This document shows, piece after piece, positions 47,250-56,380 of a stretch of DNA of 64,000 nt; positions within the stretch are counted from its first letter, which is position 1; each line of letters starts with the position of its first letter. Source of the DNA: Flavobacteriaceae bacterium (GTDB taxonomy: Bacteria > Bacteroidota > Bacteroidia > Flavobacteriales > Flavobacteriaceae). Below the pieces are notes generated by a model that worked only from the letters and a program-made list of their open reading frames with translations, was not told the DNA's origin and made no database searches. The stretch covers positions 1-64,000 of the forward strand of contig JAPOSZ010000029.1 in assembly GCA_026709415.1 (NCBI GenBank). Reading direction: 5' to 3'. A program made the position numbers and the translations under genes.

Positions 47250-48188
47250 ATGAGTGATAAAATTAAATTCGTCAGTTGGCATGATGCTATATCAGACTTC
47301 CAGACCTACATGAAAATTGAACGAGGATTATCAAAAAACACGATTAGTAGTTATTCTTCTGATTTAAAGCTATTGCTAGAGTATCTTGAAGAATATCAAA
47401 TCAATCAAAGTCCTATTAAAATTTCAACTCAAACGATTATTGAATACATCTATCACAAATCAAAATCGTCTAAAAAATCGTCTCAATCGAGAACAATTTC
47501 ATGTCTGCAAAGCTTTTTTGATTACTTAACATTTGAAAATATTCGAACGGATAATCCGGTTGATATGATAGAAACTCCCAAAGTTGGTCGTCAATTACCC
47601 AATGTATTATCTGCTAATGAAATTGAATTGATGCTCGAAAAGATAGATGTTAGCCATTCTTTGGGTATTAGAAATAGAGCCATATTAGAAACCCTCTATG
47701 GCAGTGGATTGAGAGTTTCTGAACTGGTCAAATTAACTTTTTCAAATGTTTTTTTTAAAGAAAATATTCTTCGCATTAGAGGTAAAGGAGATAAAGAAAG
47801 ACTGGTTCCCATGGGGAAAGTCTGCAAATTTTGGTTAAAAAAATATCTTAACGAAGCTAGAAATGGCTCCGAAATTCATTATGAATTCCAAGATGTTGTT
47901 TTTTTAAATCGACGAAATACATCGCTGTCTCGTGTCATGGTCTTTAATATAGTAAGAATGGCCGCCTTGAAGGCTCAAATCCAACAATCCATCAGCCCAC
48001 ACTCTTTACGGCATTCATTCGCTACCCATTTAATCGAAAACGGGGCTGATTTGAGATCAGTACAACTATTATTGGGGCATCAAAGCATCACAACGACTGA
48101 AATTTATACCCATCTATCCAACAAATATCTTAGGGAGGTCCTTGAAAATTATCATCCAAGGAGTAAAATGACTGAAAAATCATTATAA
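47250..48188 (+). CDS. xerD: tyrosine recombinase XerC/XerD
   Basis: Site-specific recombinase for chromosome dimer resolution at dif. The 312-aa product has an N-terminal SAM-like core-binding domain (about 10-105) and the catalytic domain with all residues: Arg155 (GSGLRVSEL), Lys179 (IRGKGDKER), His251 and Arg254 (HSLRHSFATHL), His277 (LLGHQSI) and Tyr286 (TTEIYTHLS). Bacteroidota usually carry a XerC/XerD pair; which partner this is cannot be fixed from one sequence. No integron or attachment site is adjacent, supporting a housekeeping role. Confidence 0.9.
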   Translation: MSDKIKFVSWHDAISDFQTYMKIERGLSKNTISSYSSDLKLLLEYLEEYQINQSPIKISTQTIIEYIYHKSKSSKKSSQSRTISCLQSFFDYLTFENIRTDNPVDMIETPKVGRQLPNVLSANEIELMLEKIDVSHSLGIRNRAILETLYGSGLRVSELVKLTFSNVFFKENILRIRGKGDKERLVPMGKVCKFWLKKYLNEARNGSEIHYEFQDVVFLNRRNTSLSRVMVFNIVRMAALKAQIQQSISPHSLRHSFATHLIENGADLRSVQLLLGHQSITTTEIYTHLSNKYLREVLENYHPRSKMTEKSL

Positions 48189-48268
48189 ACTCAAGAAAAA
48201 TGAATTATCTCTTCACTGGATGGGTTATAGAATAAAGAAAATCCATGTAGGTACTTTTTGTGCGTTTT

Positions 48269-49027
48269 TTAAACGGTGTTAGTCCCAACAGGTTTTTTAT
48301 AACTTTTTTTAGGGGGTTTTTCATCGATGACTAGCTGGAATCCGATTCCATGAACATTATTGATTTGTACGCTTTTATCTCTAGAAAATAACCTTCTTAA
48401 TCGTACGATAAAAACATCCATACTTCTTGATGTGAAAACATTATTGGCTTTCCATACCGTGTTTAATGCCACATCTCTGGGCAATAAATCATTTTGATAG
48501 ATAGCAAAAAGTCTTAACAAATCATTTTCTTTTGGAGACAATTCGGTTTTTTCTCCATCGATGTATTCTAATACGCGAGATCTAGAATTGTATAAATAAT
48601 TTCCTAACTTGTATACCTCAGGTGATTTTTCTTTGTATTTGGACGCTTTGATGGATTTGCTACTTAGAGTTCTTTTGATTTTAGCTAATAATACCTCAGA
48701 GTCAAAAGGCTTTGTTAAATAGTCATCAGCTCCAACTTTATAGCCTTTGAGCATATCAGATTTTAAATTTTTTGCCGTGAGAAAAAAAATGGATACCCCA
48801 TCATCGATGATTCGAATTTTCTCAGCGAGAGTAAAACCATCCATATTGGGCATCATGATGTCAAGTATACATAAATCAAATTTTTCTTTGGAATAAAAAG
48901 TTAAAGCTTCATGCCCATCTTTGGCTAGCGTGACATTGAAATTGTGATCTTCTAAATAATCTTTGAGAATATTGCCAAAATTGAAATTATCTTCAGCAAT
49001 TAAAATTTTCGGTTTAAATTTTTTCAA
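48269..49027 (-). CDS. two-component response regulator, OmpR/PhoB family
   Basis: A 252-aa DNA-binding regulator. The receiver domain (1-120) has the acidic pocket AEDN (11-14), phospho-acceptor Asp56 in CILDIMMPNMDG and Lys106 in DYLTKPFD. The C-terminal winged helix (about 135-235) has ELSPKENDLLRLFA and SMDVFIVRLRRLF. The start is TTG at 49027. It follows the histidine kinase gene by 40 nt and ends the long minus-strand run that begins at lpd. Confidence 0.93.
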   Translation of the reverse strand: MKKFKPKILIAEDNFNFGNILKDYLEDHNFNVTLAKDGHEALTFYSKEKFDLCILDIMMPNMDGFTLAEKIRIIDDGVSIFFLTAKNLKSDMLKGYKVGADDYLTKPFDSEVLLAKIKRTLSSKSIKASKYKEKSPEVYKLGNYLYNSRSRVLEYIDGEKTELSPKENDLLRLFAIYQNDLLPRDVALNTVWKANNVFTSRSMDVFIVRLRRLFSRDKSVQINNVHGIGFQLVIDEKPPKKSYKKPVGTNTV

Positions 49028-49067
49028 TTTTCAGTTTTTTAAGTGGACTTTATAGGTTTATTCAAAT

Positions 49068-50735
49068 TCATATTTCATTAGAAAATCTCAAAGTAAACCG
49101 ACAACCCTCGTTTAATTTAGTATCAATGGTAATTTTAGCTTTATGCAAATCACTGATTTGTTTAACGTAGGAAAGACCTAGTCCATAACCCTTGATATTG
49201 TGGATATTGCCCGATTCTTTTCGATAAAATTTTTCAAAAACTAGTTTCTGTGTACTTGGTGACATGCCTCTACCTTTATCAGCAATGGATAAAAAAAATG
49301 ACTTTTCCTCATTCCAAGTGGTAATGTAAATCTCAGGGGCTTGATTTTCTTTGGTATACTTCATAGAATTATCAATGATGTTGGTTACCAAGTTTTCCAA
49401 CATGTGCTGATTTCCTAGGATCGTATCATTAGTCGCATCGAATCTAGTTTGAACGATTCCCTTTTTACTTTTAATAATTAAACTCAACCCGGAGATGGCT
49501 TCGTTGATAAGGGAATGAAAATGAATTAAGTTTTTATCAACTTTTCCTTTTTTTTCTAATTGAGAAATTCGAAGAACACTTTCAACATTGTTCAACATTC
49601 TAGAATTTTCTTCTCTGATGATCCCCAAATACTGATTAAGCCTTTTGGTATTATTTCGCCATGAACTTTTATTCAATGAATCAACAACTAAATTGATTGT
49701 GGCAATGGGAGTTTTAAATTCATGAGTGATATTATTGATGAAATCAGTTTTCATTTCTGAAATCTTTTTTTGTCTAATCAGTCTAATCAAAACCATAGAC
49801 GAAAGGGAAATAATCAATATGCTCAATATCAGTGATAAGACACTAACACTCAAAATAGAAGAAAATACATACTGGTTTTTTTGGGGGAAATACACGACTA
49901 ATTGATATTGTGCATTGTTATTTTCATCAATGAAAATAGGATAGGCATAATTTGGCCCACCGATTTGCTCATTGTATCGATTACTCCGAATCTTAGTGGC
50001 TAGCCCATTATCATAAATACCAAATTCATAGGGGGTATTTATGTTTTTGTTATCAAACTCTCGATATAAAACCATATCTAATTCTTCAGTCGATAATCGT
50101 TTGTGTATGGGCCGGGTATTGGCGTATTCTAAAAAAGTTGATTCACGAAACTGATCGGAAATTTGATTGACATTGGTGATTCGTTCAATATTTGAAAGAA
50201 ATCGATTTTCTCTATCAAAAACATCACTTTTATTGATCACCAGTGCTGTAGATTTACTCTTATAATCGGTTACTTTGGAGCCAATGGATCCAAAATCAGT
50301 ATCAAAAAATGGAGTGACATCATATTCTTCAAAAAGAAGACCATATGAATAATAGGAAATGAAATTATCGGGGGAATCTTGGTCAACAAAGAAATAAATA
50401 TCTGTATAATTTGACTCTCCCTTTTCAGAAAGAGAATCAATCAAACGATTATAATTGGCAATGTAATCAGATAATTCTCTATACTGAATTTTTTGAGAAA
50501 CCATTTGTAAAGACTGAGTCACGGCCATTGAAAATTCATTTTCTCGGTTTTCCCATGTGGAATAAATCCAATATCCTTGAATAGAAACGATACCTGTAAC
50601 GGTGGTAATCATTAGCAAGATAAACAGACTAAAATTCGATTTATTAAATAATCTTGATTTAAAGTCGACGCCCTTGTATAGAGCCGATTTATTAATTCTC
50701 TTGGAAACAAAGAGAAAGGGATTTTTCAATTTCAT
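49068..50735 (-). CDS. sensor histidine kinase
   Basis: Membrane sensor kinase of 555 aa. Two transmembrane helices (about 37-58 and 293-320) flank a roughly 230-residue periplasmic sensor domain of no recognised family. The cytoplasmic part has the H-box INNITHEFKTPIA (phospho-His about 338), N-box ENLVTNIIDNSMKYT, G1 IADKGRGMS and G2 GYGLGLSYVK. It is paired with the downstream OmpR-type regulator. ATG 50735 is chosen; a TTG one codon earlier is possible. The basic N-terminal 35 residues before the first helix are unusually long. Confidence 0.93.
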   Translation of the reverse strand: MKLKNPFLFVSKRINKSALYKGVDFKSRLFNKSNFSLFILLMITTVTGIVSIQGYWIYSTWENRENEFSMAVTQSLQMVSQKIQYRELSDYIANYNRLIDSLSEKGESNYTDIYFFVDQDSPDNFISYYSYGLLFEEYDVTPFFDTDFGSIGSKVTDYKSKSTALVINKSDVFDRENRFLSNIERITNVNQISDQFRESTFLEYANTRPIHKRLSTEELDMVLYREFDNKNINTPYEFGIYDNGLATKIRSNRYNEQIGGPNYAYPIFIDENNNAQYQLVVYFPQKNQYVFSSILSVSVLSLILSILIISLSSMVLIRLIRQKKISEMKTDFINNITHEFKTPIATINLVVDSLNKSSWRNNTKRLNQYLGIIREENSRMLNNVESVLRISQLEKKGKVDKNLIHFHSLINEAISGLSLIIKSKKGIVQTRFDATNDTILGNQHMLENLVTNIIDNSMKYTKENQAPEIYITTWNEEKSFFLSIADKGRGMSPSTQKLVFEKFYRKESGNIHNIKGYGLGLSYVKQISDLHKAKITIDTKLNEGCRFTLRFSNEI

Positions 50736-50755
50736 CAAATCTTAAAAAACGATTT

Positions 50756-51346
50756 TCAAGTTGTTGATAGAGTTTGTAACCGAAAGTACAAAGTTTCAAA
50801 ATCTTTTTTCATTTTGTACTCATCGATGGATTCTATCACAAAATCAGCGTAGTTTCGTTTTATATCATCATTCCATTGTGTGGCCATCCGATCTTCCACC
50901 ATTTTAGAAGTGATTTTGTTCCGACGCATGACTCTTTGCTTTCTGATTTTGGCGGGGGCCGTCACTAAAACTAAATAATCACATTCTTTATGAGACCCCG
51001 ACTCAATCATGATGGCCGCTTCTTTGGCAATGAGCCAATGCTTTTGATGTCGATTTTTAAATTCATTGAAAGCCCGACGAACTTTTGGATGTATGATAGC
51101 ATTTAATTTATCGAGTTGATTTTTATTTGAAAAAACAATCGTCGATAATTTCTTTTTATCGATCCTCCCGTTTGGTTTGGCAACAGCTTTTCCAAATTGT
51201 TGAATCACTTCTTGTCTAGCCGTTGTTTCAATTAGAACTTTAGCTACATCATCTGAATAAAAACAAGGGACTTGTTTGTTTTCAAACAGTTTCATAAGAG
51301 TTGTTTTACCAGCTCCGATGCCACCAGTTATTCCGACAACCATCAT
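50756..51346 (-). CDS. coaE: dephospho-CoA kinase
   Basis: Phosphorylates dephospho-CoA in the last step of CoA synthesis. The 196-aa product from ATG 51346 (or 51343) begins at the P-loop VVGITGGIGAGKTTL, followed by YSDDVAK (substrate Asp) and IHPKVRRAF. The open frame extends 44 codons further upstream, overlapping fabI, but that extension precedes the P-loop unnaturally and is rejected. coaBC is in the same run, so two CoA-pathway enzymes are co-located. Confidence 0.95.
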   Translation of the reverse strand: MMVVGITGGIGAGKTTLMKLFENKQVPCFYSDDVAKVLIETTARQEVIQQFGKAVAKPNGRIDKKKLSTIVFSNKNQLDKLNAIIHPKVRRAFNEFKNRHQKHWLIAKEAAIMIESGSHKECDYLVLVTAPAKIRKQRVMRRNKITSKMVEDRMATQWNDDIKRNYADFVIESIDEYKMKKDFETLYFRLQTLSTT

Positions 51347-51410
51347 TGTAACGATTGTTATAAAACCTTTTACTCTAAAGATAAAACGTTTTATTGAGTC
51401 AAACCTAGAT

Positions 51411-52229
51411 TTAAGATTTTTCCAAATACTTTGAAAGCACCTCCTCAGAAACACCAACCGAAGAAAAGCCGCCATCATGATATAGATTTTGAAGCGTTAT
51501 TTTTTTGGTATAGTCCGAAAAAAGAGAGACGATGTACTGAGCGCAATCCATAGCAGTGGCATTTCCTAAAGGGGAATTGGCTTCTGCAAAATTTAAAAAG
51601 GCATCCAATCCTTTAACGCCTTTTCCAGCAGTGGTTGGCGTCGGTGATTGTGAAATGGTATTGACCCTAACTTTTTTTTCTTTTCCAAAATGATAACCAA
51701 AACTTCTAGCCACTGATTCTAAATAAGCTTTATTTTCAGCCATATCGCTGTAATTTGGAAAGGTTTTTTGTGCAGCGATATAAGATAAAGCCAAAATACT
51801 TCCCCATGGATTCATGGCATCTTGCTGATAAAGAGTATGTAATAACTTATGAAAGGATACGGCTGAAATATCCCACCCTTTGGTCAACCAGTCGTATTTT
51901 AAATCCGTGTAGTGTCTGTTTTTTCTAACATTGACTGACATGCCAATAGAGTGCAATACAAAATCGAGTTTGGAACCCAATATTTTGGTAGATTGTTCAA
52001 TTAAATGGTTTAAATCGTCCAAATTAGTCGCATCGCATCCAATGGTTTGAGAATTTGTTTTGGATGCCAAGTCATCAATAGAGCCCATTCTTAAGGCCAA
52101 TGGCGAATTAGTCAGTACAAAGGTACCTCCGGCATCATGAACGGCTAGAGCCGCATTCCAAGCGATGGATTGGGAATCTAATGCTCCAAAAATGATTCCC
52201 TTTTTCCCATCTAAAATTTTATGATTCAT
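51411..52229 (-). CDS. fabI: enoyl-[acyl-carrier-protein] reductase (NADH), FabI
   Basis: Short-chain dehydrogenase-type reductase completing each cycle of type II fatty-acid elongation. The 272-aa product has GIIFGALDSQSIAW (nucleotide site, about 11-24), FVLHSIGMSVNVR and the catalytic YSDMAENKAYLES (Tyr-x6-Lys), then VRVNTISQSPTPTTAG. The ATG at 52229 lies inside the end of recN (11-nt overlap). This is the common FabI of Bacteroidota, not FabK or FabV. Confidence 0.96.
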   Translation of the reverse strand: MNHKILDGKKGIIFGALDSQSIAWNAALAVHDAGGTFVLTNSPLALRMGSIDDLASKTNSQTIGCDATNLDDLNHLIEQSTKILGSKLDFVLHSIGMSVNVRKNRHYTDLKYDWLTKGWDISAVSFHKLLHTLYQQDAMNPWGSILALSYIAAQKTFPNYSDMAENKAYLESVARSFGYHFGKEKKVRVNTISQSPTPTTAGKGVKGLDAFLNFAEANSPLGNATAMDCAQYIVSLFSDYTKKITLQNLYHDGGFSSVGVSEEVLSKYLEKS

Positions 52230-53895
52230 TGTTAATAAGATTATGATTTAGTAATACTTGAGCGTGTTTTAATGCAGAAGTTGTTATCCTATCGCTCGAA
52301 AGCATTGAAGCAATTTCATTGATTCTCTGTTGAGGATCAAGCTTTTTTATGATAGTTTTTGTCGATGTCAATTCACTTTGCTTATGCACTTTAAAGTGGT
52401 GTTGACCTACTGCAGCTACTTGAGGCAAATGAGTCACCGTGATGACTTGCATTTGGTTGGATAAAGTGTGCATCACTCGAGCGACGGCATTGGCAATGTG
52501 ACCTGATATTCCGGTATCAATTTCATCAAAAACGACCGTTGGAAGATTTTTATACCGAGAAATAATTGTTTTGAGGGCCAACATGATACGGGATAATTCC
52601 CCTCCAGAAACTACTTTTTTAAGGGGTTTATATGGACTTCCGGAATTGATTTTTATTAAAAAGTTGAGATTATCCTTACCCCTCAGCTCGAAATTTTCTG
52701 TGTCATGGAATTCCATTTTTATTTTCAAGTCTACCAATCCCATTTGTTTGGTTAAAGACTGAACCTCTTCCATCAGCTCTATAGACTTTACTTTTCTTGT
52801 TTCAGTGAGTTTTTTAGCTAAGTGTTCTAATCGATGGTAAACTTGTTTTTCTTCTGATTTCAATTCCTCTAATTGAATTTCAAACTGTTGAACTTTATCT
52901 AAGGTACTTTTTAATGCATCTCTTTTTTGAATTAGTTGATCAACTGATTGCACCCGATGTTTTAATTCCAATTTGTTAATCTGGTTTAAATGTTCATTGA
53001 TTTGGTGAATATCTTCTTGATTAACCACCAAAGAATCGATACTTCCATCGAGCTCTAACGATAGTTCTTGAATTTCAATTCGAAGTGCCGTTATTCTTTG
53101 AGAAAGATCTAAGTATTGACTGGATTTTTTAGATGCATTATCGATAAAAGTTTGTAACTCAATCATTTGATTATTCAAACCATATGGTTCAGCATTCAAT
53201 GTATGTAGAGCCCCTCTGATTCCATTTTGAATTTCTTCAAAATGAACCAATTCGCTTAACCGAGATTCAAGTTGGGTTTTTAAATCAGTCTGCAATTCAG
53301 CTTCTTGCAATTCTTGAAATAAAAATTTGTTCAATTCTACAGAATGTTCATCGAGATTGTTTTGAATTACAAGCTTTTTTATGGATTTTTGAATGGTTTT
53401 GTACTGATGAAAAGTCGTTTGGTATCGATGCTTTAGTTCAGAATTTTGAGCAAAAGAATCGAGCATTAATAACTGCTGATCTTCTTGGAGTAGAGTTTGG
53501 GTTTTTCTTTGAGAGTGGATATCAATTAATTGAACGCATAGATTTTCTAACATTGATAACTTTACTGGAGAATCATTGACAAATACTCTTGATTTTCCAT
53601 TGGGATAAATTTCTCTTCGTATAATTGTTTGGTCATCATATTCTAGATTGTTTTCTTTAAAAAACAGTTTTAACTGTTTATTTTGAATTTCAAAAATGGC
53701 TTCGACGATGCATTTTTTAGAGGGATCTTTAATCATAGTGGTGTCAGCTCTTTTACCCAGCACTAGTGACAACCCACCTAAAATAATTGATTTTCCAGAA
53801 CCGGTCTGACCTGTAATACACGTCATACCATTTGAAAAATCAGCTTTGACATGATGGATTAAAGCATAGTTTTCAATCTCTAAACTACAGAGCAA
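52219..53895 (-). CDS. recN: DNA repair protein RecN
   Basis: SMC-like ATPase for double-strand-break repair. The 558-aa product has the N-terminal LEIENYALIHH and Walker A TGQTGSGKSIILGGL, a long coiled-coil middle (about 150-370), and C-terminal signature VVSGGELSRIMLALK, Walker B VVFDEIDTGISG and TVTHLPQVAA. The start is TTG at 53895; no alternative precedes the conserved N-terminus. It follows the DUF4835 gene by 43 nt. Confidence 0.96.
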   Translation of the reverse strand: MLCSLEIENYALIHHVKADFSNGMTCITGQTGSGKSIILGGLSLVLGKRADTTMIKDPSKKCIVEAIFEIQNKQLKLFFKENNLEYDDQTIIRREIYPNGKSRVFVNDSPVKLSMLENLCVQLIDIHSQRKTQTLLQEDQQLLMLDSFAQNSELKHRYQTTFHQYKTIQKSIKKLVIQNNLDEHSVELNKFLFQELQEAELQTDLKTQLESRLSELVHFEEIQNGIRGALHTLNAEPYGLNNQMIELQTFIDNASKKSSQYLDLSQRITALRIEIQELSLELDGSIDSLVVNQEDIHQINEHLNQINKLELKHRVQSVDQLIQKRDALKSTLDKVQQFEIQLEELKSEEKQVYHRLEHLAKKLTETRKVKSIELMEEVQSLTKQMGLVDLKIKMEFHDTENFELRGKDNLNFLIKINSGSPYKPLKKVVSGGELSRIMLALKTIISRYKNLPTVVFDEIDTGISGHIANAVARVMHTLSNQMQVITVTHLPQVAAVGQHHFKVHKQSELTSTKTIIKKLDPQQRINEIASMLSSDRITTSALKHAQVLLNHNLINNES

Positions 53896-53938
53896 TGTTG
53901 ATTATTTTGAGAATGACAAAGATACTAGTCTACGAGGT

Positions 53939-54829
53939 TTACAAATTATTCCAAAGTTGACTGTAGCTTGGAAAGATTCTGTTTAATGATTCAACAACGC
54001 TTTCAGGTATAGGGATATTTCCTCTAGATAAGATCTGATAGATTTCTTGGTTTTTAGCATCGATTAAAAGTTGAAAGAGCATCAGTCGGCTATTGATTTT
54101 AAAAATATCTTCAAAATCAAGGATAATATCAAATAATTGATTTAATCCGCGATTTGGGTTGTCCACCAATTGATCCAAAACATTTCGATGGTATTGATAG
54201 AGTGCTTTAGCCCTAAATTCTTGTCCAACCTGAGTGTCTAATTCTTGAATTAGTTGGTAGCGGTTTCTTTTGCTAGGTTGTGGAAACCAACCATTTTGAC
54301 CTTGAGATCGGGCCAGTCGCTGGATATATCGTGCTTGTCTCAAATGAAATTGACCCCCCGTTGCAGAAAAAGTGTCCAAATCATAGGCTAAAATGAGATG
54401 ACTATAAAAACTTAAAATCGCCATTAATTCAGAAGTATAATTATCGGCAGAATATCGAAGTGGCACTTGGTTTTGAAATTCGAATTGAATATCCTGATCT
54501 AAATTGGAAAAAACTGGAGATGAATAACCAGCACCGTATATTGGACGAAACGATTGAACTTGAAGGGTTCCACTAAACTGGTTATTACGAAAATCTTCAA
54601 TAATAAACACAAAATTGCAGTGCACTTTTTCTTGAATTAAAACCGTTTGATCACTAAACCTTTGAGTATTGAGAAAATTACTCACACGGGCTTCAAGTTC
54701 TTGAAATATTCTACTGTTGGTTTGCTCTGTCAGCAACGAGTTAACAACAACAGTAGCCCTGAGTTCTTGTGTATAGGAATGAAGACTTAAACCAAGAAAA
54801 GATAGAGAGAAAAAAAAATAACGTATCAC
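53939..54829 (-). CDS. DUF4835 family exported protein
   Basis: A 296-aa protein with a Sec signal peptide (FFFSLSFLGLSLHSYTQ) and the DUF4835 pattern: LRATVVVNS, VHCNFVFIIEDFRNNQFSGTLQVQ split as CNFVFIIEDF and FSGTLQVQSFRPIYG, then LMAILSFYSHLILAYDLDTFS and a C-terminal helical region. Function is unknown. The family is, to my knowledge, Bacteroidota-specific and typically placed between coaBC and recN, as here. The GTG start at 54829 overlaps the coaBC stop by 4 nt. Confidence 0.9.
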   Translation of the reverse strand: MIRYFFFSLSFLGLSLHSYTQELRATVVVNSLLTEQTNSRIFQELEARVSNFLNTQRFSDQTVLIQEKVHCNFVFIIEDFRNNQFSGTLQVQSFRPIYGAGYSSPVFSNLDQDIQFEFQNQVPLRYSADNYTSELMAILSFYSHLILAYDLDTFSATGGQFHLRQARYIQRLARSQGQNGWFPQPSKRNRYQLIQELDTQVGQEFRAKALYQYHRNVLDQLVDNPNRGLNQLFDIILDFEDIFKINSRLMLFQLLIDAKNQEIYQILSRGNIPIPESVVESLNRIFPSYSQLWNNL

Positions 54830-56031
54830 ATCTTAGAGATAATTTGATTAAAAATATCCTGTGCCACCTTAATTTTTTCTTTTAACGGATATTCAGTCTT
54901 AGTAAAGTCCTTATGGATGTAGGTGATTTTGTTTTGTGGACTTCTAAAACCTGCACCGGGATCATTCAATGAATTCAGGACGATGGCATCTAGTTTTTTG
55001 TCCACTATTTTCTTTTTAGCATTCTCCAATTCATTATCTGATTCAAGAGCAAATCCAACTAGATATTGATCAGTTTTATTTTGTCCAACAAATTTGAGAA
55101 TATCCCTCGTTGGTTCTAGTGTAATATGATTTAAAGTATTTTCTTTTTTGATTTTGGAATCCCGACAAATTTTGGGTTTAAAATCAGCTACAGCGGCCGC
55201 GGCAATAATGATATCCATCGATTGGAATGTGGATATGGTTGCTTGAAACATATCCTCTGCTGACTGCACCTTTATAATCTCTAAGTTTTGGTGTTCAAGT
55301 TTTAAACTGCTAGGGCCAGAAATCAATGTGACACGGGCTCCTAATTGCAAAGCAACTTCAGCCAGACAGTAACCCATTTTGCCAGAAGAGTGATTTCCAA
55401 TAAAACGAACTGGATCAATGGCTTCATAGGTTGGTCCGGCAGTAATCATGACGGATTTACCCTTCAAGGGAAGATTTTTGGTGAAAAAGTTTTCAACCTC
55501 TTGAGCGATTTCTTGAGGTTCTAGCATTCTTCCCTTGCCGTGTAATCCACTAGCTAAAAACCCTTCACCGACATCAAGTACACGAACATTTTGTTTTACT
55601 AAGGAATCAATATTATATTGAGTTCTAGTATGAGCATACATATCCAAATCCATGGCTGGTGCCACCATTACTGGGCATCTTGTCGACAGATAAGTGGCTA
55701 ATAACAAATTGTTACACCTTCCATGTACCATAGAAGAAATGGTATTAGCGGTTGCTGGAGCTATTAAAAATAAATTAGCCCAGAGGCCTAGTTCTACGTG
55801 ATTAACCCATTGTGGATTACCAAATTCAGTTTCTACAAATGACCAATGAACTGAGTTATTAGAAAGTGTTGAAAGAGTTAGTGGGGTGACAAAATCTTTA
55901 GCCGCGGGAGTTAAAATGACCTTAACTTCTGCTCCCCTTTTAACAAGGTTGCGAATGATTAAGGGAGCTTTATACGCGGCAATACCTCCACTGATTCCCA
56001 GCAATATTTTTTTGCCGCTGAGGGAGTTCAT
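54826..56031 (-). CDS. coaBC: bifunctional phosphopantothenoylcysteine decarboxylase / phosphopantothenate-cysteine ligase
   Basis: Two consecutive steps of coenzyme A synthesis. The N-terminal flavoprotein decarboxylase (about 1-180) has ILLGISGGIAAYKAP, the FMN-site LFLIAPATANTIS and APAMDLDMY. The C-terminal CoaB domain has SVMITAGPTYEAIDPVRFI (here MITAGPTYEAIDP), NHSSGKMGYCLAE and VGFALESDNE. The 401-aa length and ATG start are typical. It overlaps rpoZ by 4 nt upstream and the DUF4835 gene by 4 nt downstream. Confidence 0.96.
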   Translation of the reverse strand: MNSLSGKKILLGISGGIAAYKAPLIIRNLVKRGAEVKVILTPAAKDFVTPLTLSTLSNNSVHWSFVETEFGNPQWVNHVELGLWANLFLIAPATANTISSMVHGRCNNLLLATYLSTRCPVMVAPAMDLDMYAHTRTQYNIDSLVKQNVRVLDVGEGFLASGLHGKGRMLEPQEIAQEVENFFTKNLPLKGKSVMITAGPTYEAIDPVRFIGNHSSGKMGYCLAEVALQLGARVTLISGPSSLKLEHQNLEIIKVQSAEDMFQATISTFQSMDIIIAAAAVADFKPKICRDSKIKKENTLNHITLEPTRDILKFVGQNKTDQYLVGFALESDNELENAKKKIVDKKLDAIVLNSLNDPGAGFRSPQNKITYIHKDFTKTEYPLKEKIKVAQDIFNQIISKM

Positions 56032-56354
56032 TCTTGAGCCGACTCGTCTTCTTTAAAAAAAATCGAATCAGATTCCCATTCAGAAATTGCTAATGAATGG
56101 GGTTTGGGTAGAGCCTCATAATATTTTGAAACTTCGATTTGTTCTTTGTTTTCAAAGACTTCATCTAAAGAGTCCGTGTAGGTTTCAAAATCTTTTAATT
56201 TTTCTGATAATTCACTTTTGATATCCGAATTGATTTGTATGGCTCTTTTGGAAATAATGGAAACGGCTTTATAAATATTTCCTGCGGGCTTTTCAATCAA
56301 GTCTCGATTATAGGTTTTTGTTGTCAATTCTGCTTTAAGTCGGTTGTAACGCAT
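56028..56354 (-). CDS. rpoZ: DNA-directed RNA polymerase omega subunit-like protein
   Basis: A 108-aa Rpb6/omega-family protein that helps assemble RNA polymerase. The core IYKAVSIISKRAIQINSDIK (19 of its residues from YKAVSIISKRA to SDIK) matches the omega fold helix, and the acidic FENKEQIEVSKYYEALPKP tail is typical of the Bacteroidota version, which is often missed because it diverges from proteobacterial RpoZ. The gene lies between bamD (26-nt gap) and coaBC (4-nt overlap). Confidence 0.9.
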   Translation of the reverse strand: MRYNRLKAELTTKTYNRDLIEKPAGNIYKAVSIISKRAIQINSDIKSELSEKLKDFETYTDSLDEVFENKEQIEVSKYYEALPKPHSLAISEWESDSIFFKEDESAQE

Positions 56355-56380
56355 GATGATTTGTTCTTAAGTTAAAAAAG

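Noticed and set aside
50756..51478. Extended coaE frame with 44 extra N-terminal residues
   Set aside because: The extension overlaps fabI and precedes the P-loop, which in CoaE starts within a few residues of the N-terminus.
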